Assembly: GCA_019638355.1 (NCBI GenBank)
Contig: JAHBTY010000004.1
Span: 372,001 to 436,000, forward strand
Direction of reading: 5' to 3'
Source: Cyclobacteriaceae bacterium
GTDB lineage: Bacteria > Bacteroidota > Bacteroidia > Cytophagales > Cyclobacteriaceae
Length of the DNA stretch: 64,000 nt
Of this stretch, positions 33,656 through 43,225 are shown piece by piece. The translations under genes were made by a program, and so were the position numbers. The notes below the pieces were generated by a model, which saw nothing but the letters and a program-made list of their open reading frames with translations, had not been told where the DNA came from and searched no databases. Every line of letters begins with the position of its first letter. Position 1 is the first letter of the stretch.

Positions 33656-36600
33656 TTATTTAATCACGTGTAGCCACCCTTTGCACACCGCCTCACCGGG
33701 AATCTGAATTTCATAAAAGTACATCCCGGCTTCTACATTACCGGCATCCCAATCGTCCTGGTAGTTTTCGCTTTCAAATACTTTTTTACCCCACCGGTTT
33801 AATATAACCACGCGGGCTGTAAGTAACGAAGCGGAAAGTTTGTTGGCTCCGTATTGAATTACAAACTTGTTGTTCTCCGGAAATTCATCGGGTGTAATTA
33901 CATTGGGTACTTTCAATTCATAAACCGGAATGCTTACACTTTTTTCATACACACAACTTTCTTTTAAGCCAACCAACTTAACCGCATAAGTTCCGTCCTG
34001 TTGATAGGTGTGCCTGGTTTGTTCCAGATCAGAAGTGTTGCCATCACCAAAATCAAAAAATATCTGCTCGCCAGAAGGCAGCAGATTCTGCACCTGTATG
34101 GTGGGCCGGTTAAAACAATCGTAGGTTTTAGAGTAACTAAAGTCCAGCTCTATACCCGGAATAACCCGAACATGAACGGTATCTTTTTTTACACAGCCAT
34201 TAAAATCAGCAATCGTAACGATATAACCTTCATCGTTGGCAGGATTAACATGTGGTGATTGTTCATTTGATGTATAGGTTTTGTTATAATTTACCCAAGA
34301 ATACGTAAAACCACCTGTGGCGGTAAGTTGAGTACCGGCATTGAAACACATATCTACATCGGGCCCGGCCGATCCTGCCGCCTCGGTTACTACTACTTGC
34401 GCAAAAGCTGAATCCACGCCCACACACGTTCCTGCATCAATGGCTAACAGTTTTATACGATAGGTTCCTGGTTGTTTATACCGATGCATGATAAAGGTGG
34501 TATCTTGTTTTACCAACTGGCCACCATCACCAAAGTTCCATTCGTAAATACGGCCACCCGTACTCCGGTTTTGAAACACGATCGGATCGGGAATACATAC
34601 CCGGTTCAAACCCGGCATATCGAAGGTAATGCTGTTGGTTTGAATACGGGCCTTTAGTGAGGATAGATCAAATTTAAAAGCAGCGTTATTGCAATTCTGA
34701 CTTCGGTTTAACCGGCTCCATGCATTTGCGGTAGTAGGGAAATCATCGAACCCACCACCACAACCGCCACATACCGAGTGATATACAATTCCGCCTTTAT
34801 CAAACCGGCTGGTGCCGCCATCTACATGTACGGGCGATTGATTACCACCGAGAAATGTTCCGTATAACATTTCGCTGGCATCATCAGTAAGTACTATAAA
34901 ATAAAAATCAGAACCGGCTGTTGTCTTTTGAAAGGCATCTTGCGTAATCGGCATGCCATTAGTTCCACTGTTCCAGAATCCACGTGAAGTATTAATGGCC
35001 CCACCCCAGCCACTCATGTAGATATTGTTACAATCATTAACCAAAAATGCAGTGGGGGAAATATCGGGGATGCCGCGACCCGCACCAAACACGGTTGAAA
35101 ATAAAAGCGTGGTAAGGTCTTTGTCAAATTTTTGCAAAAACTGACCGCTATTCGGGTTTGAAAAAACTCCGGCTGTTACCGGAAACGTTCCTTGTGTTTG
35201 TCCATATACATACACGTTTTCATCTAAATCAAGGTCGATAAAATAAACCTGGTTGTATTGGGCTGTTCCTGTAAAGGAAGCTTTCATGATCTCAGTACCA
35301 TCGGCTTTTAACTTTGCCATCCAACCATCGGCATTGCCCGCAAGAGTACTCTGATAAACACCTGTTGTTGTTGGAAAATCAACACTGGTAGAACCACCGG
35401 CTACCCATACATCGCCTGATTCCGTAAGCTTTATCGTGTGCGAAGCATCGGCACCGGAGCCACCCAAAAAAGCCGACCATTTAATTTGAGTAAGCGATGC
35501 ACTCAAATGCATGATTACTGCATCTGTAACGCCACCACGATATGCGGCATTAAAACTGTTTGTACCCGGAAAATCAGTTGAACTGGTAACGGTACTGATG
35601 TAAACATCACCAACAGCATCAACAATTATATCGCCCCGCAGTTCATCACCATAGTTGCGCACCAATGGACTGTTAATCGGGTTGAGACCATCGTTACCGG
35701 AGCCGCCTAAATAAGTACTGGCGAGAAGTTCACTTCCTTCAGCACTTAGTTTGGCTACAAAAATATCAGAACCTGTTTCATAAAAGATCACATTAAACAA
35801 ACCAATGCCACCATTATAACTATCATCAATTGCTCCGGCTGTGGTAGGAAAGTTGGACGAACTTGTTGTACCCAATATCCACAAATTCTCATCCTGATCG
35901 ATGATTAAACTATGGGGCGACTCGCCATTGGAACCGCCCAGGTAGGTGGCATACAGTAAATTGGAGCCTGCGGAATCATATTTAAGAATAGCTACATCGT
36001 ACGCACCACTTGTAGTAGTTTGAAACGCACCAGGCGTGGCTGGAAAAAAACCACCCAGGTTATGATTGGTAACACCAGCCGAATACAAACTTCCATGTTC
36101 GCCCGGAGTTGCAGTACTTCCCCAATTATCGGCAGTGGAACCACTATAAGTTGAAAAGATCAGTAACGGATCGATCACCAATGGGTAACAGGAATCATAA
36201 CCTTCCGGAAAAACAAATCTTACCGTATTGCCATCAAGTGCATACGCACAACTTATAGATTTTTTTATACCATCAATTAGTTGCCACGCTACCGGCTTCT
36301 TCTCAGTAAAACCAAACTTCGAAGCTTCAATATGTAAATCGCCATTTTGCAAAAACATGCGATCAGCACCTGCATACACAAATTCTATTTGCGATGGATT
36401 AGCTCCTGCCGCCACGTAAAAATCATATTTGACGTGCTTACCCTGGCTATAGACTTTCAGATCGATACCTGGATAATAATCGGTATAATGCACTGCTTCA
36501 AATGCACGGGCATGCGATGCCCAGGTAGATGGATCGGCTCCTAAAAAATAATTATAATAGTTGGGAAGTTTATTTACCGGTGAAACTCTTGCATGTGGAT

Positions 36601-36898
36601 TGGCCCCAATAAATTTAACATTTACCCGGTGGCCATCAAGTGTGTTATTGAAATTTGAACCATTCGATTCGTTGGGTGTACCATGACCTAAATCGTGCAG
36701 GTGTTGCAGATGTTCGTAATCCAGAAACGTATAACTAAATCCTGTGGATTGAAGCTGCATGGTTCCACCCGGAATGCGGGCCTTGAATTTTACTGCATCG
36801 GGCCACTGGCATTTGTTTTCGATAAATTCAAGTTGGCCGAAGGAGCTGATCCAACCAGAAAACAAACAAAACCACACAAACACACTTCGGGCACACAT
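33656..36898 (-). CDS. T9SS type B sorting-domain protein with SBBP beta-propeller and PKD domains
   Basis: The 1080-residue secreted protein has a signal peptide ending around WISSFGQ. An N-terminal domain (about 25-235) follows, then SBBP-type repeats with recurring 'YLGGSGNDG' and 'DFPTT' segments (about 245-740). PKD-like domains come next (YEWNFGDGG, IFFDFGDGN), and last a gliding-motility-associated type B C-terminus (VVILNRWGKKVFESENYQDD...YFYEIQI). The C-terminal domain targets the protein to the type IX secretion system for surface attachment or release. It starts nine bases after the FtsX-like permease stop. Adhesive or matrix roles are common for such proteins; the ligand is unknown. 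Confidence 0.92.
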   Translation of the reverse strand: MCARSVFVWFCLFSGWISSFGQLEFIENKCQWPDAVKFKARIPGGTMQLQSTGFSYTFLDYEHLQHLHDLGHGTPNESNGSNFNNTLDGHRVNVKFIGANPHARVSPVNKLPNYYNYFLGADPSTWASHARAFEAVHYTDYYPGIDLKVYSQGKHVKYDFYVAAGANPSQIEFVYAGADRMFLQNGDLHIEASKFGFTEKKPVAWQLIDGIKKSISCAYALDGNTVRFVFPEGYDSCYPLVIDPLLIFSTYSGSTADNWGSTATPGEHGSLYSAGVTNHNLGGFFPATPGAFQTTTSGAYDVAILKYDSAGSNLLYATYLGGSNGESPHSLIIDQDENLWILGTTSSSNFPTTAGAIDDSYNGGIGLFNVIFYETGSDIFVAKLSAEGSELLASTYLGGSGNDGLNPINSPLVRNYGDELRGDIIVDAVGDVYISTVTSSTDFPGTNSFNAAYRGGVTDAVIMHLSASLTQIKWSAFLGGSGADASHTIKLTESGDVWVAGGSTSVDFPTTTGVYQSTLAGNADGWMAKLKADGTEIMKASFTGTAQYNQVYFIDLDLDENVYVYGQTQGTFPVTAGVFSNPNSGQFLQKFDKDLTTLLFSTVFGAGRGIPDISPTAFLVNDCNNIYMSGWGGAINTSRGFWNSGTNGMPITQDAFQKTTAGSDFYFIVLTDDASEMLYGTFLGGNQSPVHVDGGTSRFDKGGIVYHSVCGGCGGGFDDFPTTANAWSRLNRSQNCNNAAFKFDLSSLKARIQTNSITFDMPGLNRVCIPDPIVFQNRSTGGRIYEWNFGDGGQLVKQDTTFIMHRYKQPGTYRIKLLAIDAGTCVGVDSAFAQVVVTEAAGSAGPDVDMCFNAGTQLTATGGFTYSWVNYNKTYTSNEQSPHVNPANDEGYIVTIADFNGCVKKDTVHVRVIPGIELDFSYSKTYDCFNRPTIQVQNLLPSGEQIFFDFGDGNTSDLEQTRHTYQQDGTYAVKLVGLKESCVYEKSVSIPVYELKVPNVITPDEFPENNKFVIQYGANKLSASLLTARVVILNRWGKKVFESENYQDDWDAGNVEAGMYFYEIQIPGEAVCKGWLHVIK

Positions 36899-36907
36899 GC
36901 CTTAAAG

Positions 36908-39484
36908 TTAACTCTCCTTTCGCAATACTTGCAACGGTGGTGTAGAGATAACTTCGCGGGAATTCCACCAGCCAATGAACACGGTAAGAGCGATTACGCT
37001 CACTGAGATTATCAGCAATTCCAGCATATCAACCGAAAACTGTACTTCGAAAAAAAATTTAGTGAGCAACCAACCGGCACCCACTGAAAGCCCTAACCCG
37101 GTTATGGCAGAAAATATTCCGACATACCCGTATTCAATAATGGTAATACGGGTAATCTGCCCGGTACGCGCACCAATGGTACGCAGCAACACATTTTCCT
37201 TCATGCGGGCAAACTTGCTGTTGAGTACTGCGCCCGCCAATACCACCAAACCTGTAATAATGCTGAACAGTGCGAGGAACCTAACTACCAGTCCAACTTT
37301 ATCAAACAACTCATCTACTGTGCTTAAGATTAAGCGTAAATCAATAAGCGATACGTTGGCATAATTAAATACCAATTCCTGTTGGAATAAGATTGCATTC
37401 TGTTGGTTCTCCACACGTGTGGCAGCCACCCATATTTGGGGTGCATCATCCAACACGCCTTTTGGGAAAACAAAAATAAAATTAGGTGGATCTTTGGGCC
37501 ACTCCACTTTACGAATGCCACTGATAAATGCTTTTACCGGAACACCTTGTATATCGAATACCAACGAATCGCCAACACCTACACGCAGGGTTTCGTGCAT
37601 GCCTTCTGATATAGTGACAAACACCGAATCGCGTTTGCCTTTCTTAAACGAATGCAACTCGCCTTTAATTATTTCTTCTGAAAGATGCAGGCTATCGCGA
37701 TAGGTTACGCGGTATTCGCGCGTAAGCGCCCAATTGGGAACACGCACCGAATCGGCATCGGTACGTTTAAATTGATCGACTGGTTTGCCTTTAACTTCAC
37801 TAAGCCTACACGTAATAATCGGCACAACCTGATTTACCGGCAAGTCATACTTTTCAATCAACTTTACAACTGAATCTTTCTGGTGCGATTGAATGTCAAA
37901 TAGAATTGTGTTGGATTGATTGGCGTTACCCTTAAACTCCACCTGATTCAACAAACTGCTTTGAATAATATTTAGTGTGGCGATAATGAATGCGCCCAAA
38001 CCAATTGTTACTAACAATATCTGCGTCTGATTATTAGGCCGGAATAAATTGGAAAGTGCATGCCGAAATACAAACGAACTGTTCTGTGGAAAATATTTGC
38101 GCACAATGTAAAGCAAGCCCATCGCCACCAAAGCCAAACCGCCCAGTGCGAGTATTAAACCAATAGAAAATAATCCGCCCGTTAAAAAACTTTCGGTTTG
38201 ATACGCTGCCGCGAGCACCGGAAACAAAAAGATAAGTATTACTGCAGCCCATCGGGTTTTAGAAAACACACGACCGGGTTGAAAATCGGCCCGCAACACG
38301 GATAATGGCGGAACAAAACGAACGGCTACCAGCGGTAAAATAGAAAACAGGATAGAGATTATTGTTCCCAACAGAACTCCTTCGGCCACAGCACGCCACG
38401 AAATCCCAAACTGAAGTTCAACCGGCAGGTATTTACCAAATGCAATTGGCACCACCTGTTGTATCGCTATACCCAATACAGCACCCAACGCACTTCCGAT
38501 TATGCCCAACACAAAAATTTGGATGAAGTAAATATTAAACGCTTGCCAACCCGATGAACCAATGCACCGAAGTACAGCAACCTCATCGCGTTTTTCGCGC
38601 GCATAAATATGAACTGAGCTGGCTACACCAATACAACCGAGTATCAACGCCACAAAAGCCAACAGCGAGAAAAAACGATACACCGAACCAAAGCCTTCGC
38701 CTAATTCTTCCTTGCGTTCGTCCACATCATCGGCACTGTATCCCAATTCATCGCGGTATGGTTTAATGGTTTCCATAGCCACTTTGGTATCTTCATCGGA
38801 AACAGTTTTAACAAACAAACTATAGTTTACGCGGCTACCAAACTGTACCAAACCGGTTGAGTCAAGTGCATCCAATGAAATATAAACCGCTGGTGCAAGT
38901 GTAGCGGTTAATGCACCTCCACCGGGAAATTTTTCTACCACACCAGCCATCTTAAAATGAATGTTGCCAATCTTGATCGAATCTTCTGAACTGACATTGT
39001 ATTGTCGTGCAAGGGCTTCATCCAACATGGCATAGCGGCCTGTCTTCATTAACGCGTATGCATTTGCGGGCTGTGTTACTACATCACCATAAAATGGAAA
39101 GTCGCCCTGCAAGGCAGTAAGCTTTACTAACCTACTTTGCCTGGTATTCATAAACATGACCATGGAAGCCATGTCTGCATCCTGAGCAAATTGTCGCTGA
39201 GCTGTATCTATCTTTTTAAGAAATGCCGTATCAAACGGGCGACCGCTGTTTACAACCAGATCGGCACCAAGTAATTCTTTCGCGTTGCGATCTAATTCGT
39301 TTTGCATGGAATAATTGAGCGAACTGATTGCAACCACACCGGCAATACCGGTTATAAGAGAGGCAACAAACAAAAACAACCGGCCAAAGTTGTGCTTGCC
39401 ATCGCGCCAAGCCATTTGCCAAACCCAACGATCGCGAAAAATTGGTTTTGCGTTTCGCTTTATGCGGATGAAGTATTCAATCAT
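36908..39484 (-). CDS. FtsX-like ABC transporter permease (YbbP-like)
   Basis: The 858-residue protein has an N-terminal membrane segment, a large periplasmic domain, then two sets of FtsX/MacB-type membrane segments (including RFFSLLAFVALILGCIGVAS and FLALFSIITGLVVLAGAV). The duplicated architecture of about 800 residues matches YbbP of E. coli. It overlaps the LolD-like ATPase gene by four bases (ATGA). With that ATPase and the divergent TesA-like esterase it reproduces the tesA-ybbA-ybbP gene order. It is probably involved in envelope lipid or lipoprotein extrusion; the substrate is unknown. Confidence 0.91.
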   Translation of the reverse strand: MIEYFIRIKRNAKPIFRDRWVWQMAWRDGKHNFGRLFLFVASLITGIAGVVAISSLNYSMQNELDRNAKELLGADLVVNSGRPFDTAFLKKIDTAQRQFAQDADMASMVMFMNTRQSRLVKLTALQGDFPFYGDVVTQPANAYALMKTGRYAMLDEALARQYNVSSEDSIKIGNIHFKMAGVVEKFPGGGALTATLAPAVYISLDALDSTGLVQFGSRVNYSLFVKTVSDEDTKVAMETIKPYRDELGYSADDVDERKEELGEGFGSVYRFFSLLAFVALILGCIGVASSVHIYAREKRDEVAVLRCIGSSGWQAFNIYFIQIFVLGIIGSALGAVLGIAIQQVVPIAFGKYLPVELQFGISWRAVAEGVLLGTIISILFSILPLVAVRFVPPLSVLRADFQPGRVFSKTRWAAVILIFLFPVLAAAYQTESFLTGGLFSIGLILALGGLALVAMGLLYIVRKYFPQNSSFVFRHALSNLFRPNNQTQILLVTIGLGAFIIATLNIIQSSLLNQVEFKGNANQSNTILFDIQSHQKDSVVKLIEKYDLPVNQVVPIITCRLSEVKGKPVDQFKRTDADSVRVPNWALTREYRVTYRDSLHLSEEIIKGELHSFKKGKRDSVFVTISEGMHETLRVGVGDSLVFDIQGVPVKAFISGIRKVEWPKDPPNFIFVFPKGVLDDAPQIWVAATRVENQQNAILFQQELVFNYANVSLIDLRLILSTVDELFDKVGLVVRFLALFSIITGLVVLAGAVLNSKFARMKENVLLRTIGARTGQITRITIIEYGYVGIFSAITGLGLSVGAGWLLTKFFFEVQFSVDMLELLIISVSVIALTVFIGWWNSREVISTPPLQVLRKES

Positions 39485-40173
39485 AACACAGCCAGGATAC
39501 GTTCGTTCACTAGTTTACCGCCTTTCATCTGCAAGATGCGCTGTGTTTTTTCAGCTAATTCAAGATTGTGCGTAACCAATATCAAGGTTGTGTTTTCTTG
39601 GCGGTTCATTTCAAAAAGAAGTTCCGTTACCTGTTTAGCGTTTTCATCATCGAGGTTGCCGGTGGGTTCATCGGCAAACAAAACCCGGGGCGATGTAATA
39701 AAAGCACGGGCCATTGCCACACGCTGTTGCTCACCACCCGAAAGTTGTGTGGGGTAATGACTGAAACGCTCAGCCAGCCCGACACGCACCAGCAAGTCTT
39801 TTGCCTTGGAAGCAACATTGCGCTCGCCCCGAAGCTCGAGGGGTACCATTACATTTTCTAATGCCGTAAGTGTTGGTAATAATTGAAAGTTCTGAAATAC
39901 AAAACCGATGTATTGGTTGCGCAGGTATGCCCGGTCATCTTCGTTCATTTTATCAAGCTTAAAGCCCATTAATGATACATGGCCGCTGCTGGCCACATCC
40001 AACCCGGCACATAAACCTAACAATGTAGTTTTACCGCTACCCGAAGGACCAATAATGGCTATACTAGTTCCTTGTTGTACGTCAAACGACACATTGTCCA
40101 ATACGACAAGGTTGCGTTCGGCCGATTTGTAAACTTTAGTTAGGGCATTAGCCTGCAAAACTATTTCTGGCAT
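39481..40173 (-). CDS. ABC transporter ATPase (LolD/YbbA-like)
   Basis: The 230-residue ATPase contains Walker A GPSGSGKTTLLG, the signature LSGGEQQRVAMARAF, Walker B RVLFADEPTGNLDDEN and the H-loop TLILVTHNLELAE. It is of the LolD/MacB class that partners FtsX-like permeases, and its stop overlaps the start of the permease gene directly downstream. The upstream gap 40174-40336 separates it from the divergent esterase gene and must hold both promoters. Confidence 0.94.
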   Translation of the reverse strand: MPEIVLQANALTKVYKSAERNLVVLDNVSFDVQQGTSIAIIGPSGSGKTTLLGLCAGLDVASSGHVSLMGFKLDKMNEDDRAYLRNQYIGFVFQNFQLLPTLTALENVMVPLELRGERNVASKAKDLLVRVGLAERFSHYPTQLSGGEQQRVAMARAFITSPRVLFADEPTGNLDDENAKQVTELLFEMNRQENTTLILVTHNLELAEKTQRILQMKGGKLVNERILAVL

Positions 40174-40336
40174 GATAATTAAAGATAATCGCTGATGAAG
40201 ATTGTAAATGGTTTTTAATAACGTTTCAAACCTTTCTGGTCTATTAGCAACAGCTTAAAGCCTTAAAGGTTTTTAGATAAATTCATCGTTAATTGAGTAA
40301 AATTGTTCAATGTAATTTCAACAATACACAATTATT

Positions 40337-40948
40337 ATGGTAGTCGGCAAATATTCATTTCTTATTGTTTTGTTAACAGCCTTTTTTTCACCCGCTCCGC
40401 CCAAAACCATCTTATTTTATGGTGATAGTTTAACAGCTGGTTATGGGCTTTCGCCCGAAGAGGCATTTCCGGCTATGTTAGAAAAGGAGCTTAATAAAGC
40501 TGAAAAGAAAGTTCGGGTTGTAAATGCTGGTTTAAGTGGCGAAACCACAGCAGGTGGGTTAAGTCGCATTGATTGGATCTTGCGCCAGCCGGTTGATATA
40601 TTTGTGTTGGAATTGGGTGCCAACGATGGCTTGCGGGGTTTACCGTTAGATCAAACGCAAAGCAACCTGCAAAGCATTATTGATAAAGTGAAAGCCAAAT
40701 ATCCGCATTGTAAAATTGTATTGGCCGGTATGATGGTGCCACCCAACATGGGTACGCAATACACCGAATCATTTCGAAAGATTTATCCCGATCTCGCCAA
40801 AAAGAACAACGCTACTCTAATTCACTTTTTACTAGATGGTGTAGCCGGCAATGAAAAACTAAACCAGGCTGATGGCATCCATCCAACTGCCGAAGGGCAT
40901 AAAATAATAGCGAATAACCTAAAGAGTGTATTTGAAAAGTTGATTTAA
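40337..40948 (+). CDS. TesA-like arylesterase/acyl thioesterase (SGNH hydrolase)
   Basis: The 203-residue exported protein has an N-terminal signal-like segment (YSFLIVLLTAFFSPAPP). Block I is ILFYGDSLTAGYGLSPEEAF, block III ELGANDGLRGLP, and block V DGIHPTAEGH. These match the TesA/arylesterase group, which hydrolyses acyl esters or thioesters in the periplasm. Its divergent arrangement with the LolD-like ATPase and FtsX-like permease repeats the proteobacterial tesA-ybbA-ybbP neighbourhood. Confidence 0.92.
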   Translation: MVVGKYSFLIVLLTAFFSPAPPKTILFYGDSLTAGYGLSPEEAFPAMLEKELNKAEKKVRVVNAGLSGETTAGGLSRIDWILRQPVDIFVLELGANDGLRGLPLDQTQSNLQSIIDKVKAKYPHCKIVLAGMMVPPNMGTQYTESFRKIYPDLAKKNNATLIHFLLDGVAGNEKLNQADGIHPTAEGHKIIANNLKSVFEKLI

Positions 40949-40996
40949 GTCTGCCAGTAATTACACAGAAGCACAGATAAATCAGTGAACCTGGGG

Positions 40997-41614
40997 CTAC
41001 CTTTTAAGGCCACTATAAATCAACTCCACCCATTGCCCATACATTTTACCCGATGGATGGAGACCATCGCCAGCAATAAGTTCAGCATCTTCTAAGCCTT
41101 TGCGGGAGATCGGTGTAATATCGAAATAGTAAACTCCATACCTCGCTGCAATGCGCTTATTGATAGTGTTGTATTGATCTAATTCCAATGAGATTTTTTC
41201 CTGCTTCGCTTTGCCAAAAGGCGTGTAGCCATAATCGGGTATAGAAACCACAAAAACATTTTTCTTTTTTCCTTTAGCCAGTTTGATTGCTGTTTGAAGT
41301 AGCACCTCAAACTCGCGCTCGTAAACTTCAATGGGCTTGCCTTGATATTGATTATTTACCCCAATCAGCAACGAAACCAAATCATATTCTGGTTTTAGCC
41401 CTTCAGCTTCAATAGCATCTGTTAAATTATCAGTACGCCAGCCGGTAGTAGCAATAATTTTTGGTTGAGGTATTTTTAGTTTAACAGCCAACTGATTTGG
41501 CCAGCGTTCAGCCTCCGCTACACTTTCGCCAATGGTATATGAATCGCCAAGGGCAAGGAATTTTGGCTCAGCCGGAGTAGAAAAAAAATGTGTAAACAAT
41601 ATAAGTAGAATCAA
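40997..41614 (-). CDS. SGNH/GDSL-family lysophospholipase-like hydrolase
   Basis: The 205-residue protein has a hydrophobic N-terminus (MILLILFTHFFSTPA), block I FLALGDSYTIGESV, block III LLIGVNNQYQG and block V DGLHPSGKMYGQW. The apparent start codon is TTG at 41612-41614, with no in-frame ATG nearby upstream. It is convergent with the TesA-like gene (48-base gap) and lies 20 bases downstream of a lipoprotein gene. It probably hydrolyses acyl esters outside the cytoplasm. Confidence 0.9.
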   Translation of the reverse strand: MILLILFTHFFSTPAEPKFLALGDSYTIGESVAEAERWPNQLAVKLKIPQPKIIATTGWRTDNLTDAIEAEGLKPEYDLVSLLIGVNNQYQGKPIEVYEREFEVLLQTAIKLAKGKKKNVFVVSIPDYGYTPFGKAKQEKISLELDQYNTINKRIAARYGVYYFDITPISRKGLEDAELIAGDGLHPSGKMYGQWVELIYSGLKR

Positions 41615-41634
41615 ACCGCCTTAAAGTTAAAATA

Positions 41635-41925
41635 TTAAATAATGGTATCGCCATCATCCAGCACCATCCGGATTTTAAAATCAGTTTTGGTTAAAGATAC
41701 TACTTCAGTCGGAAAAGGCATACTCCAATAATTGAATAGTCCGGTGAAGTAGGTCTTGTCAAGTCCGTTTACTTGAATTGTTTCATTAATCAACTTCCAG
41801 GTTTTACGGGAGCCAGGATTACCCGCCAATAGTTTTGCTTTGGCTTCTGCTGGAAGTACCGCATCATCCTGACATGAGGAAAAATCCGCCAATGCAATTA
41901 AAATGAAAGGGATAATAAATTTCAT
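41635..41925 (-). CDS. small uncharacterised lipoprotein
   Basis: The 96-residue protein starts with a lipoprotein signal (MKFIIPFILIALADFSSC). The mature part includes NPGSRKTWKLINETIQVNGL, reminiscent of the 'sWkl.s.v.nG' beginnings of Bacteroidota lipocalin-like or DUF-type lipoproteins. It is probably co-transcribed with the SGNH hydrolase gene 20 bases downstream. Function unknown. Confidence 0.72.
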   Translation of the reverse strand: MKFIIPFILIALADFSSCQDDAVLPAEAKAKLLAGNPGSRKTWKLINETIQVNGLDKTYFTGLFNYWSMPFPTEVVSLTKTDFKIRMVLDDGDTII

Positions 41926-41990
41926 ATATCAACCGGATACGGTTTTAATTAAAGATAGTATTATCTATGCAAGTAAAATCCTGATAAGCT

Positions 41991-43013
41991 ATGGCGTTAT
42001 CTCGCTACACGATTGTTTTGCTATTGTTGCTATTGGTATCTCATGCCTTTTCTCAATCCATTCAAAAACATCAATTGCCCGATGTAGTTCATTCTTCCTT
42101 CAGGGGCTTATCGGTTGTAAACGATTCGGTAGCCTGGGTCAGCGGCAATAAAGGTTGGGTTGGGCATACCACAAATGGAGGTAAGCATTGGGCGTTTAAT
42201 CAAATACAAGGATTTGAAGGGTTAGACTTTCGTACCTTATTTGCTTTTAATGATTCCACCGCTATTACAGCCAATGCCGGTTCGCCCGGATATATTTTAC
42301 GAACAACAAATGGTGGCCAATCGTGGCAAACAGTTTACACGAACAACCATACCGGTATATTTATGGATGGTGTTGACTTCTGGAATGATCAAGCGGGCGT
42401 AATTTATGGCGATCCTATTGAAGGCAGAATGTTTTTATTGTTTACTACAGATGGTGGTAAAAGCTGGCAAGAACCTGCGCAAGAAACACGACCAAAACTG
42501 AATGAAGGCGAAGCTTCGTTCGCTGCCAGCGGAACTGGAATCAGGTGCTATTCAAAAAGCCAACTTGTAATTGCAACGGGTGGTAAAACCTCGCGATTGT
42601 TTCTATCCGATAATCGCGGCCAGACGTGGCGTATTTTAACTGCGCCTGTACAACAAGGGAAAGAGAGTGCTGGTATTTTTTCAGTAGCCTTTCATAAAAA
42701 ACGAGGCGTGGTAGTAGGTGGCGATTTTGTGCTTGATTCGGTAAAGGCAAAGAATTCATTTTATACACGCGATGGTGGTAAAACCTGGCGCGAGTCGAGC
42801 GTTGCACCAAACGGCTATCGCGAAAGTGTAGAATTTATTTCAGCACAAATGTTGATAACAACAGGCCCAACCGGAACAGAATATTCGGCTGATGGTGGCA
42901 ACACCTGGATCAGCATTTCTACGGAAAGGGGTTTTCATGCCGTTAGAAAAGCGCGCCATGGAAACAAGGTTTTTATTGTTGGAAACAACAGTGTAGGATC
43001 AATTACATTTTAA
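41991..43013 (+). CDS. YCF48-like beta-propeller protein, exported
   Basis: The 340-residue protein has a signal peptide (MALSRYTIVLLLLLLVSHAF) and repeated BNR/Asp-box blades such as TTNGGKHWAF, TTNGGQSWQT, TTDGGKSWQE, TRDGGKTWRE and SADGGNTWIS. This matches YCF48/Hcf136-type or sialidase-like propellers. In Bacteroidota such proteins are often called oxidoreductases without support. It is probably periplasmic; the ligand is unknown. Confidence 0.86.
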   Translation: MALSRYTIVLLLLLLVSHAFSQSIQKHQLPDVVHSSFRGLSVVNDSVAWVSGNKGWVGHTTNGGKHWAFNQIQGFEGLDFRTLFAFNDSTAITANAGSPGYILRTTNGGQSWQTVYTNNHTGIFMDGVDFWNDQAGVIYGDPIEGRMFLLFTTDGGKSWQEPAQETRPKLNEGEASFAASGTGIRCYSKSQLVIATGGKTSRLFLSDNRGQTWRILTAPVQQGKESAGIFSVAFHKKRGVVVGGDFVLDSVKAKNSFYTRDGGKTWRESSVAPNGYRESVEFISAQMLITTGPTGTEYSADGGNTWISISTERGFHAVRKARHGNKVFIVGNNSVGSITF

Positions 43014-43023
43014 TCAGCATAGT

Positions 43024-43112
<89 letters not shown>

Positions 43113-43167
43113 GTTTTACTTCACAAAAGTATTATTCAGCTATCTGCTACAAAAGTTTTGCGTGGCA

Positions 43168-43199
43168 AAGAAATAAAGAAGCCGGCACAAACCGGCTTC
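43168..43199 (-). terminator. hairpin terminator after the MacB-like permease gene
   Basis: GAAGCCGG (43178-43185), loop CACAAA, CCGGCTTC (43192-43199) is a perfect 8-bp stem. On the minus strand it is followed by a T-rich stretch (43168-43177). It lies 26 bases past the permease stop and upstream of the tRNA. Confidence 0.7.
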
Positions 43200-43225
43200 G
43201 CATGATGCTTAAGCCACCCTTTTGG

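Noticed and set aside
39302-39757. 151-codon open frame antisense to the LolD-like/FtsX-like junction
   Set aside because: Antisense shadow of two strongly supported ABC transporter genes.
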